Shown in pieces: positions 6,621-12,680 of a DNA stretch of 16,499 nt. The notes below the pieces were generated by a model. The model was not told where the DNA came from, searched no databases, and worked only from the letters and a program-made list of their open reading frames with translations. The stretch is taken from contig JAZRGT010000028.1 in the NCBI GenBank assembly GCA_045644325.1, positions 1 through 16,499 of the forward strand, in the 5' to 3' direction. Within the stretch, counting starts at the first letter, position 1. Every line of letters begins with the position of its first letter. Source of the DNA: CAG-390 sp045644325 (GTDB lineage: Bacteria > Bacillota > Clostridia > Oscillospirales > CAG-272). A program made the position numbers and the translations under genes.

Positions 6621-6650
6621 GTAATTATCAATCAAGAAAGGATTACGACA

Positions 6651-7235
6651 ATGAACAAAAATGTTAAGCCCGTCGCGCCTCGCGCGTTTTATCAGCAGAA
6701 ATTTACGTCCGCGAGATATAACTTACTTTTGGTTATCGGTATGACCTTGATCAATATAGTAATGCTTTTCCTCGGCGGATCAAGCTATTTCCTTTTCTCT
6801 GCAACGATCCCTTACAGCCTCTCTATTGACGGCGCTTATTATACGGGAAAGCTTCCCGAAGAATTTTATACCGATATGCCCGCTGACGCTCAGTTCCTTC
6901 CGGACAGCTATCTTGCGATAATGCTCGGTATTGCCGTTGCTATCCTTGCTGTATATTTCCTTTGCTTCCTGCTCTCCAAGAAGTTCAAGACAGGCTGGAT
7001 GATCACCGCTGCGGTTATGTTTGTACTTGACACGCTCTATATGCTGTTTATTTACGGCGTCGGCGTCGATTCCGTGATGGATATTCTTCTCCACGCGTGG
7101 GTACTTTACTACCTCATTTCCGGTGCGGTTTACGGACTTAAGCTCAAAAAGCTTCCCGAAGACGAGCCTGCGCCCGTAGATGGCGAAGGCGTCGAGATCG
7201 AAATTCCGACTCAAACGAACGATAAGGCTGAATAA
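6651..7235 (+). CDS. Uncharacterised four-helix integral membrane protein
   Basis: A 194-residue protein with four predicted membrane helices (about 24-42, 88-108, 115-136 and 142-162). An outward or inward loop of about 40 residues (45-85) contains aromatic and acidic residues (PYSLSIDGAYYTGKL). The tail is acidic and soluble, rich in Glu, Asp and Pro (166-194). The N-terminus is short and basic. No catalytic or transport signature is visible, and I do not recognise a named family. The ribosome binding site GAAAGGA at 6636-6642 supports the ATG. It has its own consensus promoter and a terminator three bases after the stop codon, so it is a single-gene unit that is probably well transcribed. 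Confidence 0.8.
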   Translation: MNKNVKPVAPRAFYQQKFTSARYNLLLVIGMTLINIVMLFLGGSSYFLFSATIPYSLSIDGAYYTGKLPEEFYTDMPADAQFLPDSYLAIMLGIAVAILAVYFLCFLLSKKFKTGWMITAAVMFVLDTLYMLFIYGVGVDSVMDILLHAWVLYYLISGAVYGLKLKKLPEDEPAPVDGEGVEIEIPTQTNDKAE

Positions 7236-7237
7236 TC

Positions 7238-7274
7238 AAAAAAGATCCGAAGTTTTGATGCTTCGGATCTTTTT
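7238..7274. terminator. Bidirectional intrinsic terminator
   Basis: The stem AGATCCGAAG / CTTCGGATCT has a TTTTGATG loop, an A-run on the left and a T-run on the right. It therefore has a U-tract on both strands and serves both the membrane protein gene and the convergent hslO operon. Confidence 0.92.
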
Positions 7275-7279
7275 GCATT

Positions 7280-8188
7280 TTATCTGCCTATATTTTCGCA
7301 CTCGCAGAGAAGTTCTTTTTCGCCGAAAACGTAAGCTCCGTTGCAGAAACGGCAGGTCACTTCAAGCTCGCGGGGCTTGCCTTCGGCTTCTTGCTCGTCA
7401 AGAAGCTTGATCACGTCCTTTTTGCCGAGTGAGGCAACGGCGTGGAGCATTCTCTCGCGCGAGCAGGTGCATTTGTATTCGACCTCGTTTTCGTCGAAGA
7501 TGTCGTATTCGATACCGTCAAACGCGATATTTGCGATCTCCTCAAGGGAAAGTCCCTGCTCGAAGAGGCGGGATACGTTAGAGAGCGCGGGCGCGTTCTT
7601 TTCGATCTTGGAAATGATCTCCTCGTCAGCGAAGGGGAGAAGCTGGATCATAACTCCGCCCGCCGCAAGACAAGTAAGGTCGCGGTCGACGAGCACTCCG
7701 AGTGCGCAAAGTGTGGGAAGCTGTTCGCTTTCCGCATAGTAGCGCGCGATATCCTCCGCAACCTCACCCGTGGTGATCGGGATCGAGCCGCTGTAAGGCT
7801 CGCCGTCGCCGTTGTCGCGTACTACGGTGAGAAGTCCCGCACCGACTGCTCCGCCTACGTCAAGCTTACCGATAGAGTTGAGGGGGAGCTCAACGTCGGG
7901 ATTGGTAATATATCCGCGAACACATCCGAGCCAATCGGAAACGGCAAGGATTCTGCCCGCAGGGCCGTCACCGGCAAGAGTGAGGGTAAGTGTGTCTTTT
8001 TCCTCTCCCATCATAATTCCCATAAGGGAAGCGGCGGTGAGAAGTCTTCCGAGCGCGGCGGTCGCGGTCGCGCTTGTATTGTGATATTCGTGTGCGGTAT
8101 TGACTATATCGCGCGAGTCGATAACTGTGATTCGCGCCGAGCCGTCGCGTGAAAGCGCGCGGAGGACCTTTGATTTTTTGATTTCCAT
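7280..8188 (-). CDS. hslO: Hsp33 redox-regulated chaperonin
   Basis: A 302-residue cytoplasmic holdase chaperone activated by oxidative stress. The N-terminal domain carries conserved blocks such as SATATAALGRLLTAA and LAGDGPAG. The C-terminal zinc switch has C240-T-C242 and C279-x-x-C282. In the family, these cysteines bind zinc when reduced and form disulfides when oxidised, exposing the client-binding surface. Two oddities: the linker between the pairs is 36 residues (30 in E. coli), and an additional C295-E-C297 lies at the very C-terminus. The start has AAAGGA at a normal distance. It is the last gene of a murC - methyltransferase - hslO unit, 12 bases after the methyltransferase stop, and ends at the bidirectional terminator. 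Confidence 0.95.
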   Translation of the reverse strand: MEIKKSKVLRALSRDGSARITVIDSRDIVNTAHEYHNTSATATAALGRLLTAASLMGIMMGEEKDTLTLTLAGDGPAGRILAVSDWLGCVRGYITNPDVELPLNSIGKLDVGGAVGAGLLTVVRDNGDGEPYSGSIPITTGEVAEDIARYYAESEQLPTLCALGVLVDRDLTCLAAGGVMIQLLPFADEEIISKIEKNAPALSNVSRLFEQGLSLEEIANIAFDGIEYDIFDENEVEYKCTCSRERMLHAVASLGKKDVIKLLDEQEAEGKPRELEVTCRFCNGAYVFGEKELLCECENIGR

Positions 8189-8200
8189 TTTATTATTCCT

Positions 8201-8974
8201 TTATTTTATTGCCCTTGCGGCAAAGTAGAATTTCGAGTCGGTTTTTGAGGTGCGTTTGAAGTTAGTATTTCCGAAAACGCCGCAGATCTCAAATCCGGCG
8301 GCTTTGAGCTTTTCTTCGATCTCGGTGCGGGAGTAGCAACGCTCCTGCCATTCCTCGTCGCGGCGCGAGTATATCTCGGTGCCCGCCTCCTGTTCGGTGA
8401 AAACGCTCAGCGAAAAACGGCATATTCCGCGTTTTTCGGAATAATCGTTTTGCCAATTGCAGAAAACTGCGCATCCGTCCTCGGTCTCGGCTTCAAGCTG
8501 ATAGGAATTCTTTCCGTATTCGCGCTCAAATCGCGCAGGGGTGTTCATATCGAAGATGAATAGACCGTCGGGGTCGAGGTAGTTGTGTACGAGCGAGAAG
8601 CATTTTTCAAGCTGTCCCTTTTTCGTCAGATGATTAAGTGAATCGAGTGAGCAGAGAACGGCGCCGACCGTTCCGTAAAGCTCAAATGCGGTGATGTCCT
8701 GCAAAAGCAGAAGAACGTTTTCGGGACAGTTCTCGCGAGCGGTCGAAAGCATTTCGGGGGAGAGATCGATGCCCGTCATATCGTAGCCGCGCTCGGCAAG
8801 GATCGCGGTCAGAATGCCCGTACCGCAAGCAAGGTCGAGAACGAGCTCGGGGCGCGCGGGGAGAAAACGGTCGAAGCATTCCTCGGCAAAGTTCGCCCAG
8901 GATTCATAATCGACGTCCCCGTTGAATATATCGTAAATGTGCGCAATTGCGCTGTAGCCCGCGGCGTTATTCAT
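8201..8974 (-). CDS. Class I SAM-dependent methyltransferase
   Basis: A 257-residue Rossmann-fold methyltransferase. Motif I is VLDLACGTG (45-53). The acidic residue after strand 2 is D70 in MTGIDLSPEML, and LLLQDIT (89-95) is the next motif. A CSLDSLNHL block (108-116) and a PDGLFIFDMNTPARF block follow. Substrate is unknown; the closest general class is the small-molecule or methyltransferase-25-like group. The ATG overlaps the murC stop by 8 bases (ATGAATAA), so translation is coupled to murC. Its place between murC and hslO hints at cell-wall or stress work but proves neither. There is no signal peptide or membrane segment. Confidence 0.88.
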   Translation of the reverse strand: MNNAAGYSAIAHIYDIFNGDVDYESWANFAEECFDRFLPARPELVLDLACGTGILTAILAERGYDMTGIDLSPEMLSTARENCPENVLLLLQDITAFELYGTVGAVLCSLDSLNHLTKKGQLEKCFSLVHNYLDPDGLFIFDMNTPARFEREYGKNSYQLEAETEDGCAVFCNWQNDYSEKRGICRFSLSVFTEQEAGTEIYSRRDEEWQERCYSRTEIEEKLKAAGFEICGVFGNTNFKRTSKTDSKFYFAARAIK

Positions 8975-10370
8975 TGGTAAGTCCCATGGGGGAGAAGATG
9001 CGGTATACGTTTCCCGCGCCCATTACGACGATGGCGTCGCCGGGGCGTGTTTCTGCGGCAAGGATGTCGAGTGCTTCGTCGAAGCTTGCGCAGTAGCTTG
9101 CCTTTGCGCCGATCTCTCGGGCGAGCTTTAGCGAGCTTACGCCGAGATTATCGGTTTCGCGCGCCGCGTAGATGTCGACGAGCAGAACTCTGTCCGCAGT
9201 TGAGAGGGAAGCGATGAAATCATCCCAGAGCGCGGCGGTGCGGCTGTAGGTGTGGGGTTGATAGATGCAGTAGATTCGTCCGAAGCCCATATCGCGGAAT
9301 CCGCGGAGAGTGACGGAAATTTCGGTCGGGTGGTGAGCGTAGTCGTCGTAAACGTCAACGTCCTGCCATTTTCCCTTGTATTCCATACGTCTGCCCGCAC
9401 CGAGATAGAGCGACAGACCCTCTGCAACGGCATCGGGATCGAGTCCGCAAAGCATAGCCGCGGCAAATGCGGCGAGGGCGTTGTAAATATTATGTCTGCC
9501 GGGAACCGAAAGATTGACGTGTGCGGCGAAGATGCCTCTGAAATAAATGTCAAAGGATGCCATTCCGGAGATATATTCGATATTTTCGGCAGTATAGTCG
9601 CATCCCTCGGTAAGACCGAAGGTTACGGGAGTGCCGACGTAGCCCGCCATAGCGAGGCGGACGTTTTCATCGTCACCGTTGACAACGGCAAAGCCGTCCG
9701 CGCCCGTAATCGCGGCGTAGTCCGAGAAGGAACGGCGCACCTGTGCGATGCTCTTGAAATAATCGACGTGGTCGAGCTCTATATTAAGTATGACCGCAAT
9801 GCTCGGGTTGAAATCGAGGAAGGAATCCATATATTCGCAAGCCTCAAAGATGAAGTGATCGCCGCTTCCGATGCGGTATGCTCCGCCCATTTCGGCAAGA
9901 GTCGCGCCCGAGAGAACGGTAGGATCACCTCCCGCATGCATAAATGTGAGAGCACACATCGAGGTGCAGGTGCTCTTGCCGTGCATGCCCGATACGCCTA
10001 CACGGTTGCGGTAGCCCGTCATAATGAATCCGAGAAAGTCCGCGCGGGAGATGCAGGGGATACCCTTGGCGATCGCCGCTGAGTATTCGGGATTGTCGGG
10101 CGTGATTGCAACGGTATAAACTACCGCCTCGTAGCCCTCGATATGGCTTGCCTCGTGCGAGTAGAATATCTCGATCCCCGCCTCGGTGAGTCTGTCGGTC
10201 AGCGCAGTCTGCGCCTGATCCGAGCCGCCGACACGGTATCCGCGGATGTGTGATATATGGGCAAGAGAGGACATATTTATGCCTCCGATGCCGATGAAGT
10301 AGATGCTTCGGATGCCCGAAAGGATCTCCCCGATCCTTCTCGCTCCGTAGTGAGTATTGTTTACAGACAT
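8967..10370 (-). CDS. murC: UDP-N-acetylmuramate--L-alanine ligase
   Basis: A 467-residue cytoplasmic ATP-dependent ligase that adds the first amino acid of the peptidoglycan stem peptide. Three Mur domains are visible: an N-terminal UDP-binding domain (GIGGINMSSLA at 27-37), a central ATPase domain with the P-loop GMHGKST (128-134), FEACEYMDSFL and NIELDHVDYF, and a C-terminal domain beginning near GRRMEYKG with YDDYAHHPTEI. Length fits MurC. Differences from textbook MurC (GTHGKT in the P-loop; an EADE segment here reading EACE) look like clade variants. GGAGAC before the ATG is an adequate ribosome binding site. First gene of the murC - methyltransferase - hslO unit and divergent from spoVG. 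Confidence 0.95.
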   Translation of the reverse strand: MSVNNTHYGARRIGEILSGIRSIYFIGIGGINMSSLAHISHIRGYRVGGSDQAQTALTDRLTEAGIEIFYSHEASHIEGYEAVVYTVAITPDNPEYSAAIAKGIPCISRADFLGFIMTGYRNRVGVSGMHGKSTCTSMCALTFMHAGGDPTVLSGATLAEMGGAYRIGSGDHFIFEACEYMDSFLDFNPSIAVILNIELDHVDYFKSIAQVRRSFSDYAAITGADGFAVVNGDDENVRLAMAGYVGTPVTFGLTEGCDYTAENIEYISGMASFDIYFRGIFAAHVNLSVPGRHNIYNALAAFAAAMLCGLDPDAVAEGLSLYLGAGRRMEYKGKWQDVDVYDDYAHHPTEISVTLRGFRDMGFGRIYCIYQPHTYSRTAALWDDFIASLSTADRVLLVDIYAARETDNLGVSSLKLAREIGAKASYCASFDEALDILAAETRPGDAIVVMGAGNVYRIFSPMGLTNE

Positions 10371-10459
10371 ATAAGTCTCCGTTCTGCCGACCGTTATCGG
10401 CTTGATTTCCGTAAATTAAAGTGTTCTCAATTAAATTTGCCGTCACTTTTCACAGAAAA

Positions 10460-10488
10460 ATTTTATTTTGTTTGAATATCCGTCACAA
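10460..10488 (-). promoter_or_regulatory. Possible sigma-A promoter for murC
   Basis: On the minus strand, TTGTGA (10483-10488) and TAAAAT (10460-10465) have a 17-base spacer. It would give a leader of about 80 bases. The boxes are imperfect, so this is a moderate call. It overlaps the region where the spoVG -35 should lie. Confidence 0.5.
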
Positions 10489-10501
10489 AAGTAGTGTATA
10501 C

Positions 10502-10507
10502 TATAAT
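10502..10507 (+). promoter_or_regulatory. -10 element for spoVG
   Basis: TATAAT is followed by a short leader to the spoVG ATG. No clear -35 box lies at 16-18 bases. An overlapping TATACT at 10497-10502 with TTGAAT at 10472-10477 is an alternative with a long 19-base spacer. A sigma-H site, as used by Bacillus spoVG, is not evident. Confidence 0.4.
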
Positions 10508-10541
10508 TGTTAACTAAAAAATTGAACCCAAGGAGTTAAAA

Positions 10542-10844
10542 ATGGAAATCACCGATGTAAAAATCAGAAAGCTTTTTGACGAAGGTCCTATGAAGGCTAT
10601 CGCTTCCGTCACTCTTGACAATCAGCTTGCGGTTCACGATATCAAAGTAATTTCCGCAAGAGAGAAGCTTTTTATCGTAATGCCCAGCCGCAAGAACCCT
10701 GACGATACCTTCAGAGATATCGTTCATCCTATCAACGCGTCCTTCCGCGCGGCACTCGAGAGCGCTGTTCTTGCTGCTTTCCATGAGGCACTTGAAAACG
10801 CAGAGGCAGAAGAAGAGAATACCGAGGATCCCGTTACCGTGTGA
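10542..10844 (+). CDS. spoVG: SpoVG family nucleic-acid-binding regulator
   Basis: A 100-residue protein matching SpoVG along its length: MEITDVKIRKLF, GPMKAIASVTLDNQLAVHDIK, KLFIVMPSRKNPD and a DIVHPINASFR block before the C-terminal helix. In Firmicutes, SpoVG binds DNA and RNA and influences septation in sporulation, cell-wall and capsule traits. The acidic tail (AEAEEENTEDP) is typical and variable. AAGGAG at 10530-10535 supports the start. It is a single-gene unit ended by the terminator at 10853-10880 and divergent from murC. Its presence agrees with a Clostridia host but does not prove sporulation, because non-spore-formers also carry it. Confidence 0.96.
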   Translation: MEITDVKIRKLFDEGPMKAIASVTLDNQLAVHDIKVISAREKLFIVMPSRKNPDDTFRDIVHPINASFRAALESAVLAAFHEALENAEAEEENTEDPVTV

Positions 10845-10852
10845 TCTTCATC

Positions 10853-10880
10853 AAGGCATCTCCGAGGAGGTGCCTTTTTT
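10853..10880 (+). terminator. Intrinsic terminator after spoVG
   Basis: AAGGCATCTCC pairs with GGAGGTGCCTT (one G-U pair) and a run of Ts follows to 10880. The minus-strand side lacks a T-run, so it does not obviously serve the convergent phosphodiesterase gene. Confidence 0.88.
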
Positions 10881-10890
10881 ATTTTATTCT

Positions 10891-11430
10891 TTATTTAAAT
10901 TTTCCGTGCGATGCGAGAATCTCGCCGCCCGAAAATCCAAGAACGCCAAAACTGTAATCGGGACCCATACCAATGCTTCCGGGATTGAAAACGAGAAGCG
11001 GACGGTCGGTTTCACCGATATAGTCGAGATAAGTCCCCTCGGGGATATACTGATTGAACGGTATATGCGTGTGACCGAACAGAATGATATCCGCACCCTT
11101 TTCGTAGCCGGCAGCAATAAGGCGCGAGAGCCCATATTTGACGTCGTAGCGGTGGCCGTGTGTCATAAATATCTTTTTGCCGGCAAATTCGGTAAACCCG
11201 AATTTCAGCGGCTCGTGCATGCGGTCAACTCTGATCCAACCGCCCTCCTCGCCGTTGCCAGCAATAAAAATGAGTGGCAACTGCGGATGCTCCGGGAAAA
11301 GATGAGAGAGATCGTAAGCTCCGTCACCGAGATGGACCATCATATCCGCGTCAGCGTGCATTTCGAGCACTTTATTCATATAATTGGAATATCCGTGCGA
11401 ATCCGAAAATACAAGAATCTTGCCATTCAA
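10891..11430 (-). CDS. YfcE/MJ0936-type metallophosphoesterase
   Basis: A calcineurin-like phosphoesterase of about 179 residues with all metal motifs in order: FSDSHG (D10, H12), LGDG (D36), AGNGE (N59), THGHR (H91, H93) and FGHTH (H120, H122). YfcE-like enzymes hydrolyse phosphodiesters with Mn or similar metals; the natural substrate is not known. The common GN-x-D motif here reads GNGE. Start choice: GAGG at 11439-11442 is 8 bases before a TTG at 11428-11430, which gives an N-terminus close to the catalytic strand. An in-frame GTG at 11437-11439 overlaps that GAGG and would have no ribosome binding site. Single-gene unit with a clear promoter behind it. Confidence 0.88.
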   Translation of the reverse strand: MNGKILVFSDSHGYSNYMNKVLEMHADADMMVHLGDGAYDLSHLFPEHPQLPLIFIAGNGEEGGWIRVDRMHEPLKFGFTEFAGKKIFMTHGHRYDVKYGLSRLIAAGYEKGADIILFGHTHIPFNQYIPEGTYLDYIGETDRPLLVFNPGSIGMGPDYSFGVLGFSGGEILASHGKFK

Positions 11431-11467
11431 TGTGTCCACCTCACTTAAAAATAATCATACATTATAT

Positions 11468-11496
11468 ATTATAACATTATTTTATGTCTTTGTCTA
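11468..11496 (-). promoter_or_regulatory. Sigma-A promoter of the phosphodiesterase gene
   Basis: On the minus strand, TAGACA (11491-11496) and TATAAT (11468-11473) are separated by 17 bases. The predicted leader to the TTG start is about 30 bases. Confidence 0.75.
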
Positions 11497-11569
11497 CCCG
11501 TTTTTGAAAATTCACGCATCAAATTTGCCCGCATATACTGTAATGAAAACGGAAAGAGAGGTATTTCCA

Positions 11570-11785
11570 ATGGAATTTGACAGAAACGCGCTTTCGCGCC
11601 TGCTTTCGCTCAACGATGCACAGCTTAAATTTCTCGTAAACAAATTCGCCCGCGATTACGGACTTGATCTCGCGAGCTACAACGTCACCGAGGGCGACAT
11701 AACGAGCGTTCGCCGCGCTCTCACCAATTTGAGTGACGCACAGCTTATGGAGCTTGGTCAAAAACTCTCGGGAGGCAGAAGATGA
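11570..11785 (+). CDS. Small helical protein, first gene of an uncharacterised three-gene cassette
   Basis: A 71-residue, highly charged, apparently all-helical protein with no membrane segment or cysteine. It holds an imperfect internal repeat: LSLNDAQLKFL (about 12-22) and LTNLSDAQLMEL (about 51-62), suggesting two similar helices. The ATG at 11570 has AGAGAGG at 11555-11561, eight bases upstream. The flanking GGAAA and TTTCC could form a weak 5-bp hairpin around that site. The stop codon overlaps the next start as ATGA. I recall similar short proteins in other Clostridia but no assigned function. No convincing vegetative promoter is visible upstream; CATATACT at 11532-11539 is the only -10-like element. 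Confidence 0.8.
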   Translation: MEFDRNALSRLLSLNDAQLKFLVNKFARDYGLDLASYNVTEGDITSVRRALTNLSDAQLMELGQKLSGGRR

Positions 11786-12135
11786 ACGAGGGCTCGCCCG
11801 ACCTCGGAGCGATGGTATCAAAGCTGCTTGGCAACCCTGAGCTTTTGTCGCAGATAGCTTCAACGGTCGGTGTGGATCTGCCGCCCTCGGAGGATAAGAG
11901 CGCGCCGCCCGAGGGCGATGCCAAGCCCTCGTCCGCGCCGCAGAGTATGGACGGTATTCTTTCACTTATCGGCGGGATGGGCGGAGGTAAAAGCACGGGC
12001 GGAGGAGCTGGCAGAAGAACTGCTCTGCTTTCCGCGCTTAAACCCTTCTGCAACGAGCACAGATGCCGCACTATCGACTATATGATAAGTATTTCGAAGC
12101 TTTCCGAGAATCTTATTCCACCGAAGAGAGGTTGA
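11782..12135 (+). CDS. Uncharacterised protein with disordered glycine/proline-rich centre, second cassette gene
   Basis: A 117-residue soluble protein. The N-terminal helix segment (DLGAMVSKLLGNPELLSQIA, about 7-26) precedes a proline/serine-rich stretch (33-55) and a glycine-rich stretch with GGMGGGKST. The C-terminal block, ALLSALKPFCNEHRCRTID, followed by MISISKLSENL, looks like the conserved core; I recall LxALKPxL...R...ID-type endings in Clostridia proteins of unknown role. The GKST string resembles a Walker A loop by chance only; no Walker B or NTPase fold fits in this length. ATGA overlap with the preceding gene and GGGAGG inside that gene's end indicate coupled translation. Confidence 0.8.
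   Translation: MNEGSPDLGAMVSKLLGNPELLSQIASTVGVDLPPSEDKSAPPEGDAKPSSAPQSMDGILSLIGGMGGGKSTGGGAGRRTALLSALKPFCNEHRCRTIDYMISISKLSENLIPPKRG
12124..12131 (+). promoter_or_regulatory. Ribosome binding site that decides the start of the third cassette gene
   Basis: AAGAGAGG lies six bases before the GTG at 12138. This favours a GTG start, two bases after the previous stop, over the upstream in-frame ATG at 12063, which would overlap the previous gene by 73 bases. Confidence 0.65.
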
Positions 12136-12137
12136 CC

Positions 12138-12530
12138 GTGTATTCAAGACAACAGAGAAACGGCAGAGAAGAAATAACCGTAGAACTTCCGCGCGATTAC
12201 AGCGGAAATGCATTTTCGCCGTTTCCTCCCCGACGTGAGCCGCCCGTATGCGCGAGTGAGGTGCCGCCGTGTGAGGAGAGGAGAGCGGCGGAGTGTATTC
12301 CCGAGAAAATGGAGGAATGCGAGAAAAGTCCCGTACCGATCTGCCCCGAAAAGGAATGTCATACCCGAGATAGCCGTCCGCCGACGCTTGCTGGACTCGG
12401 AAGTCTTTTCGGCGGCAATATAGGACTTGAAGAGCTTTTGCTGCTCGGGGTGATCTTTCTGATTTTCACCGACGAGTCGATGCGCGACAGCGAGCTGCTT
12501 ATATGCCTTTTGCTGATACTTTTTATCTGA
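12138..12530 (+). CDS. Uncharacterised protein with leucine-rich membrane-like tail, third cassette gene
   Basis: About 130 residues from the GTG start. The N-terminus is MYSRQQRNGREEITVELP followed by RDYSGNAF. The centre (about 25-90) is rich in proline, glutamate and cysteine (seven cysteines, several next to proline or glutamate) and is probably disordered. The C-terminus has two short, very hydrophobic runs, LEELLLLGVIFLIF and ELLICLLLILFI, split by an acidic TDESMRDS linker, which look like a hairpin insertion into a membrane. From memory, similar leucine-rich tails after a disordered stretch occur in small Clostridia proteins, but no function is known to me. It ends at a terminator seven bases after the stop. 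Confidence 0.75.
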   Translation: MYSRQQRNGREEITVELPRDYSGNAFSPFPPRREPPVCASEVPPCEERRAAECIPEKMEECEKSPVPICPEKECHTRDSRPPTLAGLGSLFGGNIGLEELLLLGVIFLIFTDESMRDSELLICLLLILFI

Positions 12531-12536
12531 ACATAG

Positions 12537-12569
12537 CCGACGTTCTTTCACGGGACGTCGGTTTTCTTT
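12537..12569 (+). terminator. Intrinsic terminator of the three-gene cassette
   Basis: CCGACGTTC pairs with GGACGTCGG (one G-U pair), with a seven-base loop and a T-rich tract following. It ends the cassette before the promoter of the DUF1846 gene. Confidence 0.85.
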
Positions 12570-12602
12570 ATTCAAAAAAATTGTAAAAGTTGAAATCCGC
12601 TC

Positions 12603-12631
12603 TTGCATTTGGTTAATATTTGTAGTATAAT
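12603..12631 (+). promoter_or_regulatory. Sigma-A promoter of the DUF1846/LtaS-like unit
   Basis: TTGCAT (12603-12608), a 17-base spacer and TATAAT (12626-12631). The leader is about 42 bases. The promoter position also shows that the upstream in-frame ATG at 12603 cannot be the translation start. Confidence 0.8.
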
Positions 12632-12650
12632 AATTATGTATTGTTATTTT

Positions 12651-12666
12651 TGCGCCTTACGGCGTA
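12651..12666 (+). other. Small leader hairpin ahead of the DUF1846 gene
   Basis: TGCGCC and GGCGTA pair around a TTAC loop (six pairs, one G-U), ending 4 bases before the weak GGGGG ribosome binding site at 12671-12675. It could tune initiation or be coincidental. Confidence 0.3.
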
Positions 12667-12680
12667 ATTTGGGGGTTAAT

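Noticed and set aside
5873..6631. 252-residue minus-strand open frame over nth
   Set aside because: nth has all catalytic and Fe-S residues in the plus frame; the minus frame shows no recognisable protein.
11510..11539. Sigma-E or sigma-G promoter for the three-gene cassette
   Set aside because: CATATACT resembles a sporulation -10 box, but no matching -35 box is found at the expected distance, so it is not listed as a feature.
11971..12003. Walker A-like GGMGGGKST in the second cassette protein
   Set aside because: The protein has 117 residues, the motif is in a low-complexity glycine stretch, and there is no Walker B or NTPase fold around it.
12063..12137. Longer version of the third cassette gene starting at ATG 12063
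   Set aside because: It would overlap the previous gene by 73 bases and lacks a ribosome binding site, while GTG 12138 has AAGAGAGG six bases upstream.
12603..12680. N-terminal extension of the DUF1846 protein from ATG 12603
   Set aside because: The stretch holds the -35 and -10 boxes, and family members begin at the MHQIGFD segment encoded from 12681.
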